From assembly GCA_030248215.1 (NCBI GenBank), contig JASANG010000935.1, positions 1 to 64,000 on the forward strand: 64,000 bases of DNA. The letters run 5' to 3'. Below the pieces are notes generated by a model that had not been told where the DNA came from, ran no database searches, and saw only the letters and a program-made list of their open reading frames with translations. Origin of the DNA: Enoplolaimus lenunculus. Taxonomy: Eukaryota; Nematoda; Enoplea; Enoplida; Thoracostomopsidae. Of the stretch, positions 1 through 11,300 are shown piece after piece; position 1 is the stretch's first letter; each line of letters begins with the position of its first letter. The translations under genes were made by a program, and so were the position numbers.

Positions 1-69
1 TTTATATTCAGAAAAGATTTCTGCTTCATTTTATGCACAAACTCACGACGAGGTTATAGCAGTCACCTA

Positions 70-322
70 CACTGTAAATTCTCATATGAGTTAATTAATC
101 AATTCAGACGGAAAGTTTCTGGGTTAACGGCGGCAAAATTTAACTAAACTCTGAGAGTTGAGTTAATGCTCACTCTGAGTTGAATTGATTCCAGGAAAGT
201 TGATTAATTAAATCAGTGAGTTGTATCAACTGAAAACTTTATATGAGTTCTGAAAGTCCTAACTCAGACTGAGTTATTCAACTGAGTCTGAGTTGAAATC
301 AACTCATTGGAATTTTACAGTG
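70..322. mobile_element. Palindromic MITE, CACTGTAAATT family
   Basis: The ends read CACTGTAAATT and AATTTTACAGTG and are flanked by TA on both sides, as expected for a Tc1/mariner-type insertion. The interior is full of GAGTTGA/TCAACTC words in both orientations, so the whole element can fold on itself. It is non-coding. At least ten further copies lie in this window. Confidence 0.8.
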
Positions 323-439
323 TACGACTCCAGGGGCAAATTTACTCAACAATTAATTGGACGCACTCGGTAGACGCTCTAAAAACATCGAGTCGTTTTC
401 AATTAAACTACATTGAACTTATTTTCATCGTAAACACAT

Positions 440-1073
440 CACTGTATATTCCAATGAGTTGATTAATCTATTCAACCAGCGAGTTGGATATTTCTGAATT
501 AATATCAGTAAACATTAACTCACTCCAGTGGCGGATCCAGGATCTCAAAATGGGGGGGCCAAAATTTCGCAGGTAATAAACTTATTTTTGACCTATACTG
601 TAGTGACCCAAATAAGAGGGGGTCCCCATTTTGAGTCCCAATTAATAGGAGTCCGTATCCCTAATAAGAATTCGTAAGCGGGCAGAGTCCTTAAACCCTT
701 GTTTAGAGTCCATAAATGTCTATTATCCCTAATTGTAGCGCATAAATGACTCCAGGGACAAGAAACTTTAAAGCGTGCTTATACTATTGCGTATAAAACA
801 GAGAAATAAACAGCGTAAACAGCAATTGACACTATATAATTTTTGTCGAGATGCTGTTGGGGGGGCACGGCCGGGGTGGCCCCCCCGTGGATCCGCCACT
901 GACTCACTCTGAGTTGAGTTGATTCTCACTCTGAGTTTAGTTGACTCTTGGTGACTTGATTAACTCAGAATGAATTCAATCAACTCAAAATTCAGACTTC
1001 TGATAGTCCTAACTCAGATTGTGAGTGATTCAACTCATTGTGAGTTATAATCAACTCACTGAAATTTACAGTG
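440..1073. mobile_element. CACTGTAAATT-family MITE split by a hAT-like insertion
   Basis: The left end is CACTGTATATTCC and the right end is GAAATTTACAGTG. The GAGTTGA-rich body is interrupted at 526-901 by another transposon. Removing that insert and one 8-bp duplication restores a MITE of about 250 bp, so the hAT-like element is the younger of the two. Confidence 0.75.
526..901. mobile_element. hAT-like element with CAGTGGCGGATCC ends
   Basis: The terminal inverted repeats are CAGTGGCGGATCC and GGATCCGCCACTG. The flanks are a perfect 8-bp duplication, ACTCACTC, at 518-525 and 902-909, the signature of hAT insertions. The interior at about 590-770 is homologous to the unrelated CTGTAGTGACCC family. 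A sister copy at 41669-42047 carries the same internal piece, so it was captured before the element spread. No transposase is encoded. Confidence 0.85.
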
Positions 1074-1419
1074 ATGGCTTCAGAAAACAGCGCAAGGGTA
1101 TTGGAGTAGAACAAGGACGACGTTGAGGATTCGCCGTTAAGGATACTGGATTTCTTCAGGAACGGTCTTAGCATCCCCAAACAAATCAGTTGGGGAGACA
1201 CCCGTGCTTGTTGCCCAGAATTTGGAAGTTTGCCGTTTGATTTAATACAATAATATACGTTTTAGCATCTGGCTCGCTACGCTATCGAGGCTTCATTAAT
1301 TATAGAGGCTGGATGTGAGTCGAACCCAAACTCGAAAGTTATTTGTGGTACCTAACAAAAAAGACGCCTACATGCATACTCTAATCAGCCCCGCTGGTGA
1401 AGTTTTAGCAGATGTCTGC

Positions 1420-1616
1420 TTAAAGCCCCATTCACACGTGCAAGTTTTTGCAGAGAGAACTCGCGGCTGCAACTTGCAAGAAATACTTGCAACTGCAAGT
1501 GTTTTGAACAGAATATTCTGGTTGACCAATCAAACTGCAGGTACAAAGAACTCACGCGACTTGCAGCTGCGTTCACAGGTGCGAATTAAATTCAACAGAC
1601 TGAATTCCAGTGAATA
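1420..1616. repeat. TTGCAAG-rich palindromic repeat, partial
   Basis: It begins CCCCATTCACACGTGCAAG and shares about 190 bp with a fuller copy at 10454-10690. The open frame across it is caused by the repeat and is not a gene. The stretch 1617-2176 after it holds only AT-rich sequence with an ACAAAC-rich patch at 1935-2005 and scattered GCCTAA hexamers near 2120. Confidence 0.55.
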
Positions 1617-2176
1617 AATTGCTGGTTGTGTTAATTTACGCGAATCAGTTTAACACCGAGAGCAACGTACACTTTACGTTATTTTTTGCGTTGAGTTCAA
1701 CTAAAACTCCAACACATGTGAGTAACTCGGTGCAATTTTTACAACACATTCGTTCGAATTTACTAAATTCGAGAGTCTTCGTAGCTTCTTGAGTTGAGTT
1801 GAATCGAGTGTTAAACCGTTTTGTGAACATTTGTTGCGGGTTATATATCAATTTGCCGTTCAATTTTGGAATTGCGCTATAGAACGAACAACACTCGCAA
1901 CAATCGTCGCCTATAGCGTTATCTGAGATGTAAAACAAACAAAAACATAAGCTAACAAACTAACAAACAAAAACATAAATATAAACAAAAAACATAAACA
2001 AATCAAATTATAACCGTTACGGTCCCGAACCTCGCCATCCCAGGATTCTCGGCTTTTTTGTGTGGTGAATATTTTGACCAATGTATACACTACAGTCATA
2101 ACAGTAGTAGAAGCATATTTCTAAGCCTGAGCCTAAGCCTAAACGTAAAGGATAACCTATAGCCTAAAGCATCATA

Positions 2177-2602
2177 CTGTATTGATCCGAATACAAAAGG
2201 GTAATAAGAGGGGTCCCCATTTTGAGTCCAAATCAATAGGAGTCCGTATCCCTAATAAGACTCCGTATGCGGATAGAGTCCCTTAGAGTCCGTAAATATC
2301 AATTAGCCCTAAATGTAGCGATAAATGACTTCAGTACCAAATAATTTGAGTTCGAAACGTTAAAGCGTACCTAAATTTTGAAAGTACATTCATAAGTATA
2401 ACCTTGTATTATCGCTCAAGCTATTGACACAAGACAAATAAACGTTTAATTCAACGGATAATTGCAGTACCGGATATATCAGTAACGAAGGGCGGCGGAG
2501 CGTGGGTTAAATAAATAACAGACCGTAACCGAATAACAAGAGGGCTATCCTCTGGAGAGGCCAAATAAATATCAGCTTCCCCTCTTATTCGGGTCACTAC
2601 AG
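2177..2602. mobile_element. CTGTAGTGACCC-family element, TA-flanked
   Basis: It runs from a diverged CTGTATTGATCCGAATA to TTCGGGTCACTACAG with TA at both flanks. It is about 430 bp long and contains the family words GTCCCCATTTTGAGTCC and GGATAGAGTCCC. It encodes nothing. It lies just beyond the 3' end of the membrane ADAMTS-like gene. Confidence 0.75.
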
Positions 2603-2708
2603 TAAGTGTAACCAAGAAGATTGGTGTAAAGATTAAGCTTACTCCGCATAGCAGCCGCACGAAAAAACCAATCCATCCCTTATCTATACATGGTATGCGT
2701 TTTAGAAG

Positions 2709-5700
2709 TCAAAGAATAACAACTGTATCAGCCTCTTTCAACAACTTGATGACCATTCCTGACGGTAAAAATTCAATTTTCGGTATTAAAACTTTTTTAC
2801 TGTTCAGTTTTGTTTTACAAACGCGTCATAGTTCTCAAATACGTTAAATTACAAAAAAAGTTTTTTTAAAAACTTACCAATAACAACCGAAACAGTTGCA
2901 AAATTGCTAAAATTCTCTAAATCTTCGATTGGTTTTAGGGCATTTTCGCGAATAAAATATTCGCTCAACGATTTGGTACCAGTATTTAGGGTTGATATCG
3001 GTTGTCCAATCAGAGTGCACGCTCCGGCGATCCATAAAACAGCTTCGCATGTGAATTTCTCACGGTATCGTAGACAGTTTCGTTCACAATACTTGTACGT
3101 GAGAACATTGGTATTAATTTCAAGAGTTTGTAACTGAGACCGCACGGCGCTGTTTGAGTTGAGTTTCATTCCCATAAAGCGACGAAAACATTTTCGTAAA
3201 TGCAACGGGTTTTCTTCTGGCAAAATTACATTAAAAAATAAAAAAACCAGGGGCCCATGTATAGAACAGGGCCGGATCGTTTCCCAGCGGGGCTGTAATA
3301 GAGTCAGTTTAAAGCTTTAGCGTAACTTTTTTTCCTTCGGCTTAGGCTAAGGTTTAGAAATAGCCTCATCCGTACGCTTAGGCTTAGGCTTAGACTTAGG
3401 AATATGCACATACTACTCTTCTGGTCCTGTTCTATATGTTGGCCAAGCAGATCAGTATCGAAAGGATTTCAGTTCGGTACAAAGGAGTTGAACCACTGAG
3501 TCTGTAGGTATTTTAGGACTTAGAATTCAAATTTGATTGAACTCATGCTGTGTTAGTAACTCAACTCACCTGGCATTAAATCAACTCAGAGTCAGTGTTA
3601 ATATTTACTGTTTATTAACTCAAAAATAACCAAAAAATAACTAATTTCTCTCTGAGTAGGTTGATTTTGCCTCTCTGTTGATTTGATTTCGGGTCAAGTG
3701 AGCATAAAATGAGTTAAATTAACTCACAATTTTGAGTTCTGGTATCCCTAACTCTGGACTGAGCGATTCAACCCATTTTGAGCTCCAATCAACTCACTAC
3801 CTATCGTATATCTGTTTGCACCCTCAGCGATTTGCTAAAACCATCAAACTGAGACAGTTTCAATTAATCATTTTTTGTATATTTTTCTTAATACTGCGTG
3901 CGCATTGAGTAATTTATTGCACGTGCACGGTATGCAATTGATCGCTCACGGTATACTCGGCCCATGTTACTTTAAGGGGCTTCCAGGTTTCTGGTGTGTC
4001 TATAAAATAGTAGGTTTATATTCTAGATTACATTTTTTGCTTAGGCTTTAGGCTTAGGCTTAGGCTTAGCAATTCATTTTGGCAGCGCTTTAGGCATAGG
4101 CTTAGGAATTCATTTTGGCAGCGCTTTAGGCATAGGCTTGAGAATTCATTTTTGCAACGTTTAGGCTTACGCATAGGAATACGCTTAATCTACTCTTACG
4201 CCCCCTTAAAGTAAACATTGGCTGGTTACTCAATGTGAAGAAAGGGTTGAAACGTACCGAAATCAAAACTGCGTCGGTCGTTTGCAAAATACAATGCAGC
4301 GTAATCTGACCGGTCGGTTTCAAGGAAACGCGTCAAACTCACGCATCGTCCACGCCAACAATGACGCATTTTAGTGTAGTCACACGGAGTTCCGTTGGGA
4401 AACTTTAGTTCAGTCGAAGAAACCGCCGACGTTGCGTGGGAAATCGAGCATTGAAATGAGCAATCACGGACTCGAATTGAACTCAACTTGAGTTTAACTG
4501 AAAAATATAATTTACGAGAAAATTCAACGATTTTGAACGCAAAATACAATTTAAATGAGTTTTAATATTAACTTTTACTAAATTGACTCCGTACACTTCA
4601 AACCTCTTAAGTTGCTATATATGTATAAATGTGTGTATATTTATGACTATATATACATATACATATACACACATGTATATTACTAACTGGTGATAGAAGC
4701 TACGCCAACTGAGAATACGGATCCAAAAACACGTACCACGTTGGGCTGGATCAGCATATTCGGCAGCGAAATATTGTGAACACATTGCATGCGCCAAATC
4801 GTCGCGATGAAAATGACGTGAATTCTCAACGCGACAATCTGACGCACACAATGTCGTTCGCGACCACTGTCCGCTGCATCGTTCACCATCAGCAAACGCT
4901 GCTGGTGAACGACAAAATCGAACAACGGTACGCAGGTGAATTTGACCAACGACATCACAAAAGCGAAATCGTCGCTTCGGTGAGTCACAACTGGTCGAAT
5001 GCAGCTCTGTATACTCGCCGCGAAAACACGGCGAGTACGCTCGAGTTACGTGCCAATCGCCCGCAACAGACGGAGTCGAGAAGGGAACCTGAAAATTTGG
5101 AACAATTTCAAATCCAGGTTTGAAATATTGGTGTAAAAAATTTCTAACTTTAAATTAACCATTAATAGTTGGCATCTAGCAAATATCCGTTTTCCGTATT
5201 TGTTCTATTTTTGCAGTATATTAATGAGCATTTGAGATTCAATATTGTTAATTTTAACTATCCGGATTCATGGTAACCGACTGGTCAATTTAATACGACA
5301 CAGAGAGTATTAAAAGAAACGATAATTTTAAATTACTTCGCGATAATCAAACGCAATTGTCAATGGCACAGATAGTCGCTGAAAATCACGCCCGTAGCTA
5401 GCTCACCGTGTATATAATAGGGGCAGCTAATCATTTTTAAAGACGGGCATACAAGCATTTTTTGATGACTTACAAGCAAGGTTGAAAATTTTTTTAGAGT
5501 AGACTAAATATCTTCCGCGTAGACTGTGCCCAGCTGGTATCTGTCTGGCTACAGAACCGCCAACGAATACAAATAACTGGGTGTGAAAATATCAGAATAC
5601 AGCTTTAAACAAATGTGCTAACAGACTCGGAGTAGTTGATTCAAAAACAAGGATATTGCTATCGGATGAATAATTTTTCTAACCTCAAGGAACGGAACGA

Positions 5701-8700
5701 GACCTGCTCCCGGTCTTGCTGCCAGCTCCATATGTAGGATTGGGATAACAAATTTGGATGAGAATGCGGGGATTGGCCATATTCACACGGCGAGCATATG
5801 GCTTTTCTGAGGGGGTGCGGCAAAATTGTTTAAGCGGACTGAGGCCTCAGGCTTCTTTTTGGCTTGTGCACTGTAAAAAATTGAGGTATGCAAAATTGCC
5901 GTTTATCGCTGGATACTTTTTGGATAAGCAAGAGCAGGAGCAGTGAAACCAGCAAACAGGGGGAAAGGGCGTCGACCTGCACTCCAAAAAATGGTGAGTC
6001 AAATTGACTCTCTCCGAAATAGGCTCAACGGGACACACAAATTGAGTCAAATTGGACTTCGTCAGAGTCAAACGTACGACTTTCAGTGAGTCGAATTTGA
6101 CTCTGGCGGAGTCGAATTTGACTCCGTTTGTGACGTCCCGTACAGCCTATTTCGGAGATAGTCAATTTGGCTCACCGTTTTATACAGTGTGGGCATGCGC
6201 CCTTTTCTCCAGTCTGCTGGTTTCACTGCTGCTGTTAATACTGTTTATCCAAAAAGTATTAAGCGATAAACGGCAACTTTGTACTTCAACACATCGGTTT
6301 TGATAGCATCGCATGCCACCTGGCCCACAGACGGTTCCGGTCTCAACTGGAATTGAAACATTTTCAACAAATCGTTCAACTGCGTATCTCCAATCGAGAA
6401 CGTCAGTCGAGTTCAATGGAGTAAATTCATCGAAAGTCCAACGCGAACAGTTTGTTTGTACACAGGAATCCGGAAACGGGGCCGGATGTGTGAAACAGAC
6501 ATCGAATTGTCGACCTGAAAACCCTAATGGATGCGGCATTGAGTCAAACTTGAGTGGATTGATATTACCCGGCTGTAAGTGTGATAAAAGCCTGAGCCTA
6601 TTAGCTTAAGCCGAAACGTTGAGAGTTTACACTACTCAAAGGAGCTGCTAGCTGCTATATATACTTCGAACATCGAACGCCTCTTCAAGGGTCATTATAT
6701 ATACACAAATACAGGAGATGGAAGTTTTTTGATTAACCCTTTCACTCTCATACAGAGTATACTTTGAGCAACTAAATACAAATAATATACAAGCAATATC
6801 GGCACAGCGAGCAGTGTTTAACAATTCTAACATATGTGCGCTGCACAAAATCATCACAGGACGTGAGAGTCTCCTCGGGCTCGAGCGTCAAGCTCTTATA
6901 ACTCTCAGTGGTCATCTAATAATCGTCTCTCATCCGTCATACTGGGGATCAAATCTTAGCATGAAATTACATCTCATATGAAATTGAAAATATTCGTGTA
7001 AAGAATAGGTTAATGGAAAAATTCTCAGTTAGTCTCTTTCAACCACGATTATTTACGAAATTTTCTTCCATGTTTGTGTGGTCAAACAACTGGAGCCAGA
7101 ATGAAAAAAATAAATAACAGTCCGGAACCGTACAGAGATGGGTTAGCGCGGAAACTTGGGGTAGTGTCGCAGCCTCTCGTTCTGCTTTTAGGGTTCCTTA
7201 AAATTGCGGAAGTTATTGTCAACCCGTGACGAAATTTTTACCACAAAAAGTAAGACTAGTTTCTGCCGAAGAAATCTCTTACGGTTGTTACCTGCAAGTG
7301 CATTTAAGCATTGCTGTTCAATGGATATAAGTCCATATGGATCGTTGTACATCGGATGCGGGATGGGATTCAAAATCTGTTGTCGTAGTGATTGTAATCG
7401 TTCGAAGTAACGACGGCTTGCACCGAGCAAAACTGTTGCAACGCCAGCTAAAATATCAAGAGCGTAAAGATACAAGAAGATGCAACTCTTTGCGTTCCTC
7501 ACTCTAGGTAGGAATTAGGAATTCAGACCTTCAAACTAAGTGTGGATCGAACTTCAGTCTACGGACCCATAAGCGAACACTCTACCACTGCGCCATGCAG
7601 CCCGCCACTCCAACTGCATTTTCCGTCGACTATATGTGTCAACCGTATGCTGCCAGCTAGCATACATACAGTGCACTGCACTAAATTGCATGTGCATATA
7701 GCGGACAAGCATTTTTTACATGCTGACACGTATGGTACAAAATGTACCACAGGGCGTTGGGTTTTTGGCCCACCAACCCCCTTGTTTTGGGCGGTAGTTG
7801 ATGTTTGAAAAGTAGAAATCGCATGCTCTCTATAGACGAAGTAGTTGACAATATTGAAATTTGTACGTGTGAAATTGAAAAATGAATCAACTCGGAAATG
7901 GTCTTTGATAAACTCAGAATTCTAAACTGATTGAACTGATTGTGAGTTAATTAAACAACTCATCCGAAATCAAATACGCTCACTGCATGTTCCGTTTTAT
8001 ACATAATGAAAATTCTGATATTTTTACGTTCAAAATTAGTATAAATCATGTGTATATCGTGCAAATTTTCGTTACGAAGATGTTGCAATCGCACGAAATG
8101 AAATAAGAATTACGAAATTCATCCAAAATCTTAATAATATCGATGGATATGCGATTTTTCTTTAAATTTTTAAAGGATTTGAGTCTACAAAAACGGTGCA
8201 ACTTTAAAGCAGTTGACTTAACTCCTTGCGTGCAGAGTTTAAGATCCGCAACTGTTAATGTTCCCTGTTGTACGAAATCAGGCCCGTAGCCAGCTCACTT
8301 AGCTAGGAGAGTTGAAAAAATTTTCCGGATGGGCATAATATAAGAGATTTCGTTGACTTATAAGCAAGGTTGAAAATTTTCTATGTGGGAATTTGTCCAT
8401 GGGGAGCTGAGCGCCCCTTGGCCGCCCCCTTGGATACGGACCTGTAACGAAAAACTATTGATATTTAAACTGACGATACAAGCTGTAGTAACGTGTCGGC
8501 ATGCCAGATAACTTGTTGGTATACCGCAACCCTCATTTTACCTAATATATAAGTCGCCAGTATCAATGCTCCCAAGCTGATATAACCAATTCTCAGTATT
8601 TTTCCTCGTTGGCCTGAAGATTTGGTTCTTGAAATCTGGCTAGTTGGAATACACTGTGGTTGTGATGGTTTGCTTGGTTCAAGTATTTTTGCAACTGAAA

Positions 8701-8711
8701 TTGTTGTTGTC
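2709..8711 (-). CDS. Membrane-anchored ADAMTS-like protein with PAN domain (5' end missing)
   Basis: Seven minus-strand exons join in phase: 8711-8542, 7447-7292, 6514-6285, 5088-4737, 4470-4258, 3216-2878 and 2758-2709 (TGA). Together they give about 503 residues. The first two exons join across a hydrophobic run (LGALILATYIL, then AGVATVLLG) after a basic stretch, so a type II membrane anchor is likely. Then come an ADAMTS disintegrin-like region (SIEQQC, GTVCGPGGMRCYQNRCV), a TSP1-like region (GDWH, GERCSG, LCASDC), and an ADAMTS Cys-rich region (PNGTPCDYTKMRHCWRGRCV). Last is a PAN/apple-like domain (KYCERNCLRYREKFTCEAVL, then GACTLIG). No HExxHxxGxxHD zinc motif was seen. The long 4258 end of exon 5 was chosen over a donor at 4342 because only it keeps phase with the PAN exon. 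The last 50-nt exon is weak, and at least one 5' coding exon is missing. The domain calls rest on cysteine spacing; extracellular adhesion or matrix binding is inferred. Confidence 0.7.
3252..3444. mobile_element. TTAGGC-core TIR element (GGCCCATGTATAG variant)
   Basis: Ends are GGCCCATGTATAGAACAGGG and TCCTGTTCTATATGTTGGCC. The core carries TTAGGC-like hexamers in the usual orientation. It sits in the last long intron region of the ADAMTS-like gene. Confidence 0.75.
3520..3800. repeat. Degenerate GAGTTGA-type MITE
   Basis: Words such as AACTCACCTGG, GAGTTAAATTAACTC and AATCAACTCACT mark an old copy of the CACTGTAAATT family, with both ends eroded. It is intronic in the ADAMTS-like gene. Confidence 0.5.
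3959..4223. mobile_element. TTAGGC-core TIR element (GGCCCATGTTACTTT variant)
   Basis: Starts GGCCCATGTTACTTTAAGG and ends TTAAAGTAAACATTGGCT. It contains several TTAGGC hexamers and an internal duplication of a unit beginning ATTCATTTTGGCAGCG. It is 35 bp from the end of the Cys-rich exon of the ADAMTS-like gene. Confidence 0.8.
5388..5500. repeat. Fragment of the CCCGTAGCCAGCTCACC repeat
   Basis: Contains GCCCGTAGCTAGCTCACC and GACTTACAAGCAAGGTTGAA, shared with copies near 8276, 44080 and 47014. Only one end is present. Confidence 0.55.
5886..6290. repeat. Intronic inverted repeat with a MITE at its centre
   Basis: Two arms of about 95 bp, 5886-5978 and 6190-6290, are reverse complements at most positions; both contain TTGCCGTTTATCGC and CAGTGAAACCAGCA in opposite orientation. 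A CACTGCAAAAAA-family MITE lies between them. The right arm begins at the donor of the exon ending at 6285, so the start of this intron may have been copied in inverted form. Confidence 0.7.
5980..6189. mobile_element. Palindromic MITE, CACTGCAAAAAA family
   Basis: Starts CACTCCAAAAAATGGTGAGTC and ends in a diverged ACAGTG. The GAGTCAAATTGACTC and CTCTGGCGGAGTC words are typical of the family. It lies between the arms of the intronic inverted repeat. Confidence 0.7.
7541..7795 (-). mobile_element. tRNA-derived SINE
   Basis: Reading the minus strand, TGGCGCAGTGGTAGAG matches the tRNA A box and AGTTCGATCC the B box, about 40 bp apart. The T stem does not pair, so this is a pol III promoter of a SINE and not a working tRNA. 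A related unit lies at 10741-10985. The block near 7728-7790 (GGTACAAAATGTACCAC) is shared with 46945-47008. Confidence 0.6.
8276..8452. mobile_element. Short TIR element, CAGGCCCGTAGCC family
   Basis: Left end CAGGCCCGTAGCCAGCTCAC, right end GGATACGGACCTG, with GACTTATAAGCAAGGTTGAA inside. About 175 bp, non-coding. The flanks ACGAAAT and ACGAAAA are similar, but a clean duplication cannot be set. It is upstream of an exon of the ADAMTS-like gene on the opposite strand sense and so in the intron before 7447. Confidence 0.5.
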
Positions 8712-8849
8712 CTAAAATTTAAATTATTTATTATGGACAGTTCAGGTTATAATTGGTAAATATTAAAATTTTTTCAAACAAAATATTAATACCTTTTAGT
8801 TTAAATTAAGTTTTTAAATAATTACCCTGTGGTAAGTAAAAGCTATATA

Positions 8850-9270
8850 CTGCAGTGACCCGAATAAGAAAGGGGGGACTGATGTTTATTTGGCCTCTCC
8901 AGAGGGTTCCCCTTATTATTCGGTTATGGACCGTTATTTTTTATACCCGCCCTGCGCCGTTCTTCGTTGCTTATGTATATTCTCGGTATTACAACTATCC
9001 GTTGAATTAAAGTTTTGTATTAATATCTTGAGCGATAATGCATTGTTGTACTTTGGAATATTACTTTCAAAACTTAAGTACGCTTTAAAGTTTCGAACTC
9101 AAGTTTGTTTGGTTCTGTAGTCATTTATGCGCTACAGTTAGGGATAATTGACATTTATGGCCTCTAATTAAGGTTTAGGGACTCAACTCTTTTGTGATAC
9201 AGACTCATATTGATTGGGACTCAAAATGGGGACTCCCCTCTTATTACCCCCTCTTATTCGGGTCGCTACA
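8850..9270. mobile_element. CTGTAGTGACCC-family element, reverse orientation
   Basis: Starts CTGCAGTGACCCGAATAAG and ends CTTATTCGGGTCGCTACA. It carries the family blocks GGCCTCTCCAGAGG, CAACTATCCGTTGAATTAAA and GACTCAAAATGGGGAC. The frame read across it has no coding character. From 8712 to 13869 I see only repeats and AT-rich spacer; the missing first exon of the ADAMTS-like gene should lie here or beyond. Confidence 0.75.
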
Positions 9271-9748
9271 CTACACCTTTCCCCACAGATTTCTAAATTT
9301 TTAAATTTTAGCATCAATAGTATTAGCTTCAAAATTCTCAGTACAGATAGTCCTAAATCAGACTGAGTGATTCAACTCATTCTGCGTTAAAATCATCTCA
9401 CTGAAATTTACAGTTTATATGCTGGAAAATTGACCTAAATACAAGGTGTTGATGCTTCAGTTTATAAACTTAGGCAATTCGATATGCTTTCTGCAGTGGA
9501 CATCTTCCGCTGCTGTAAAACTTGTGAAAATTATTCAAACTGTACTCAACAGTTGCTTACTCTAATTACACTTCTAATAAGGATATTCTCCATACACAAT
9601 ACACAATAACTTTACTTAAAAATAAGATAAGGTTTAGGCTTTGGCTTAGGTTTAGGCAGAGCCTATGCCTCAGCATAAGCCTGAAAGCATAAGCTTAAAA
9701 AATAATAACCAGCAGTGTGGCGAAAAACTTTATTGTTCGATAAATGTT

Positions 9749-9883
9749 CACTGCAAAAAAAGTTGAGTCAAATTGACTTTCTCCGAAATAGGCTTTTTCT
9801 GGACTCTGGCGGAGTCGAACTTTGACTCTGTTTGTGTAGTCAGGAAAAGCCTATTTCGGAGAGAGTCAATTTGACTCGCAGTG
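9749..9883. mobile_element. CACTGCAAAAAA-family MITE, short copy
   Basis: CACTGCAAAAAAAGTTGAGTC at the left and GTCAATTTGACTCGCAGTG at the right. The middle is shorter than in other copies, about 135 bp in all. Confidence 0.7.
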
Positions 9884-10167
9884 TAGTTCAACACAGGATT
9901 TTAGGCAAACATAACCGACTTACGACCGAGAGCGCAGTTTGTTTGATAAACGTTTTCTGGCCTAAAAACAATATTTAAATGCAGTAACGAGACATTGCTC
10001 AAAATTCGCTGGCTACCAGTGGTCCTGTTACTTTAATGAACTAAACAAATGTCTACGTTGTATGGCATATGATTTTACATTGAGTGCATATGTTTATTAA
10101 ATGGAACATTAAGCCGTTACTGTAGATTAATAAGCATATTCCTAAGCGTAACGTTGAAATTGGCGTA

Positions 10168-10419
10168 CACTGTAAATTCTAATGAATTGATTAATCAATT
10201 AAGCTAGCGAGTTGGTTATTTCTGAATTAATATCAGTAAAGATTTATTTCACGCTGAGTTGAGTTGATTCTCACTCTGCGTCGAGTTACTCTAGATGTGT
10301 CGATTAACTGACTCAGAATGAATTGAATCAACTCAAAATTCTGAGTTCTGATAGTCCTAACTCAGACTGAGTTATTCAACTGATTCTTAGTGAAAATCAA
10401 CTCACTAAAATTTACAGTG
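10168..10419. mobile_element. CACTGTAAATT-family MITE
   Basis: CACTGTAAATTC to AAATTTACAGTG, with TA on both sides and a GAGTTGA-rich palindromic body. Confidence 0.85.
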
Positions 10420-10453
10420 TAAGCGTAAACCCTAAGCAAAAATCGTCTAAAAT

Positions 10454-10690
10454 CTAAAGCCCCATTCACACATGCAAGTTTTTGCAGCGAGAACTCGCAG
10501 ATGCAACTTGCACGAAATGCTTGCAGCTACAAGTAATTTTCAAAGGAACATTCCAGTTGACCAATCAAACTGCAGGCGCAAGACATTCGAGTGACTTGCA
10601 ACTACGTTCACAGGTGCGAAATAAATGCAATAGCATGAATTCCAGTGAAGAATTTGCAGCTGCAAAAACTTGCATGTGTGATGAATAGGG
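10454..10690. mobile_element. TTGCAAG palindromic element
   Basis: Ends CCCCATTCACACATGCAAG and CTTGCATGTGTGATGAATAGGGG are inverted repeats. The body contains TTGACCAATCAAACTGCAG. A partial copy lies at 1420-1616, and a looser match lies at 31230-31380 inside a GET3 intron. No flanking duplication was settled. Confidence 0.65.
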
Positions 10691-10740
10691 GTTTAGTCTA
10701 CTCTTCTGCAGTACCCCCGAAATCGGAACCACCCTAGTAT

Positions 10741-11000
10741 AACATGGGCCAGTAGATACGTCACATTGTACAGTATATAATTCGTTAGCATACGTACTAA
10801 ACATATAAGCACTGTTAAATGCAGTTTTATGTGTCGCAGTGGTAGCGTGTTCGCCTACGTATTTGTAGAATGCGTTCAAACCCGATCCGAGCACCATTTA
10901 TCTTGCAAAATGGTAAAAGATATGGTCTGGTACCCAAAAAGACCAAGACTGGCATGCGTAACTCGCACCAATGGGTTATGTTTTGTATTTCAACACATCG
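10741..11000 (+). mobile_element. tRNA-derived SINE
   Basis: TGTGTCGCAGTGGTAGCGTG resembles an A box, and GCGTTCAAACCC a B box about 45 bp later. The upstream part (GCATACGTACTAAACATATA) and the A-box block match the minus-strand unit at 7541-7795. It ends in an A-rich tract near 11025. Confidence 0.5.
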
Positions 11001-11049
11001 TTGGCAAAATACATAAATAAAAATTAAAATACCGTATAAAATTGCTACA

Positions 11050-11300
11050 CACTGTAAATTCCAATGAGTTAATCAACTCAGACGCAAAGTTAATTATTCT
11101 CTTAGTTAATACCAATATACTTTAACTCACTCTGAGTTGAGTTGATTCTCACTCTGAGTGGAGTTTATTTTCCGGGAGAGTTGACTAATTAAATCAGAAC
11201 GAGTTGAATCAACTCAGAAATATGAGTTCTGATAATCCTAACTCATACTGAGCGATTCAACTCATTCTGAGTTCAAATCAACTCACTGGAATTTACAGTG
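11050..11300. mobile_element. CACTGTAAATT-family MITE
   Basis: Complete copy, CACTGTAAATTCCAATGAG to GGAATTTACAGTG. Confidence 0.85.

Noticed and set aside
1060-1200. Minus-strand frame as an exon of the gene at 2709-8711
   Set aside because: It begins inside a MITE end, has no convincing splice sites, and the gene already has an in-phase stop at 2709.
4776-5123. Plus-strand 115-residue frame
   Set aside because: It mirrors the 5088-4737 exon of the minus-strand ADAMTS-like gene, which has matching splice phases and domain motifs.
7545-7606. Functional tRNA gene
   Set aside because: A- and B-box matches are good, but the T stem does not pair, so it is taken as a SINE promoter.
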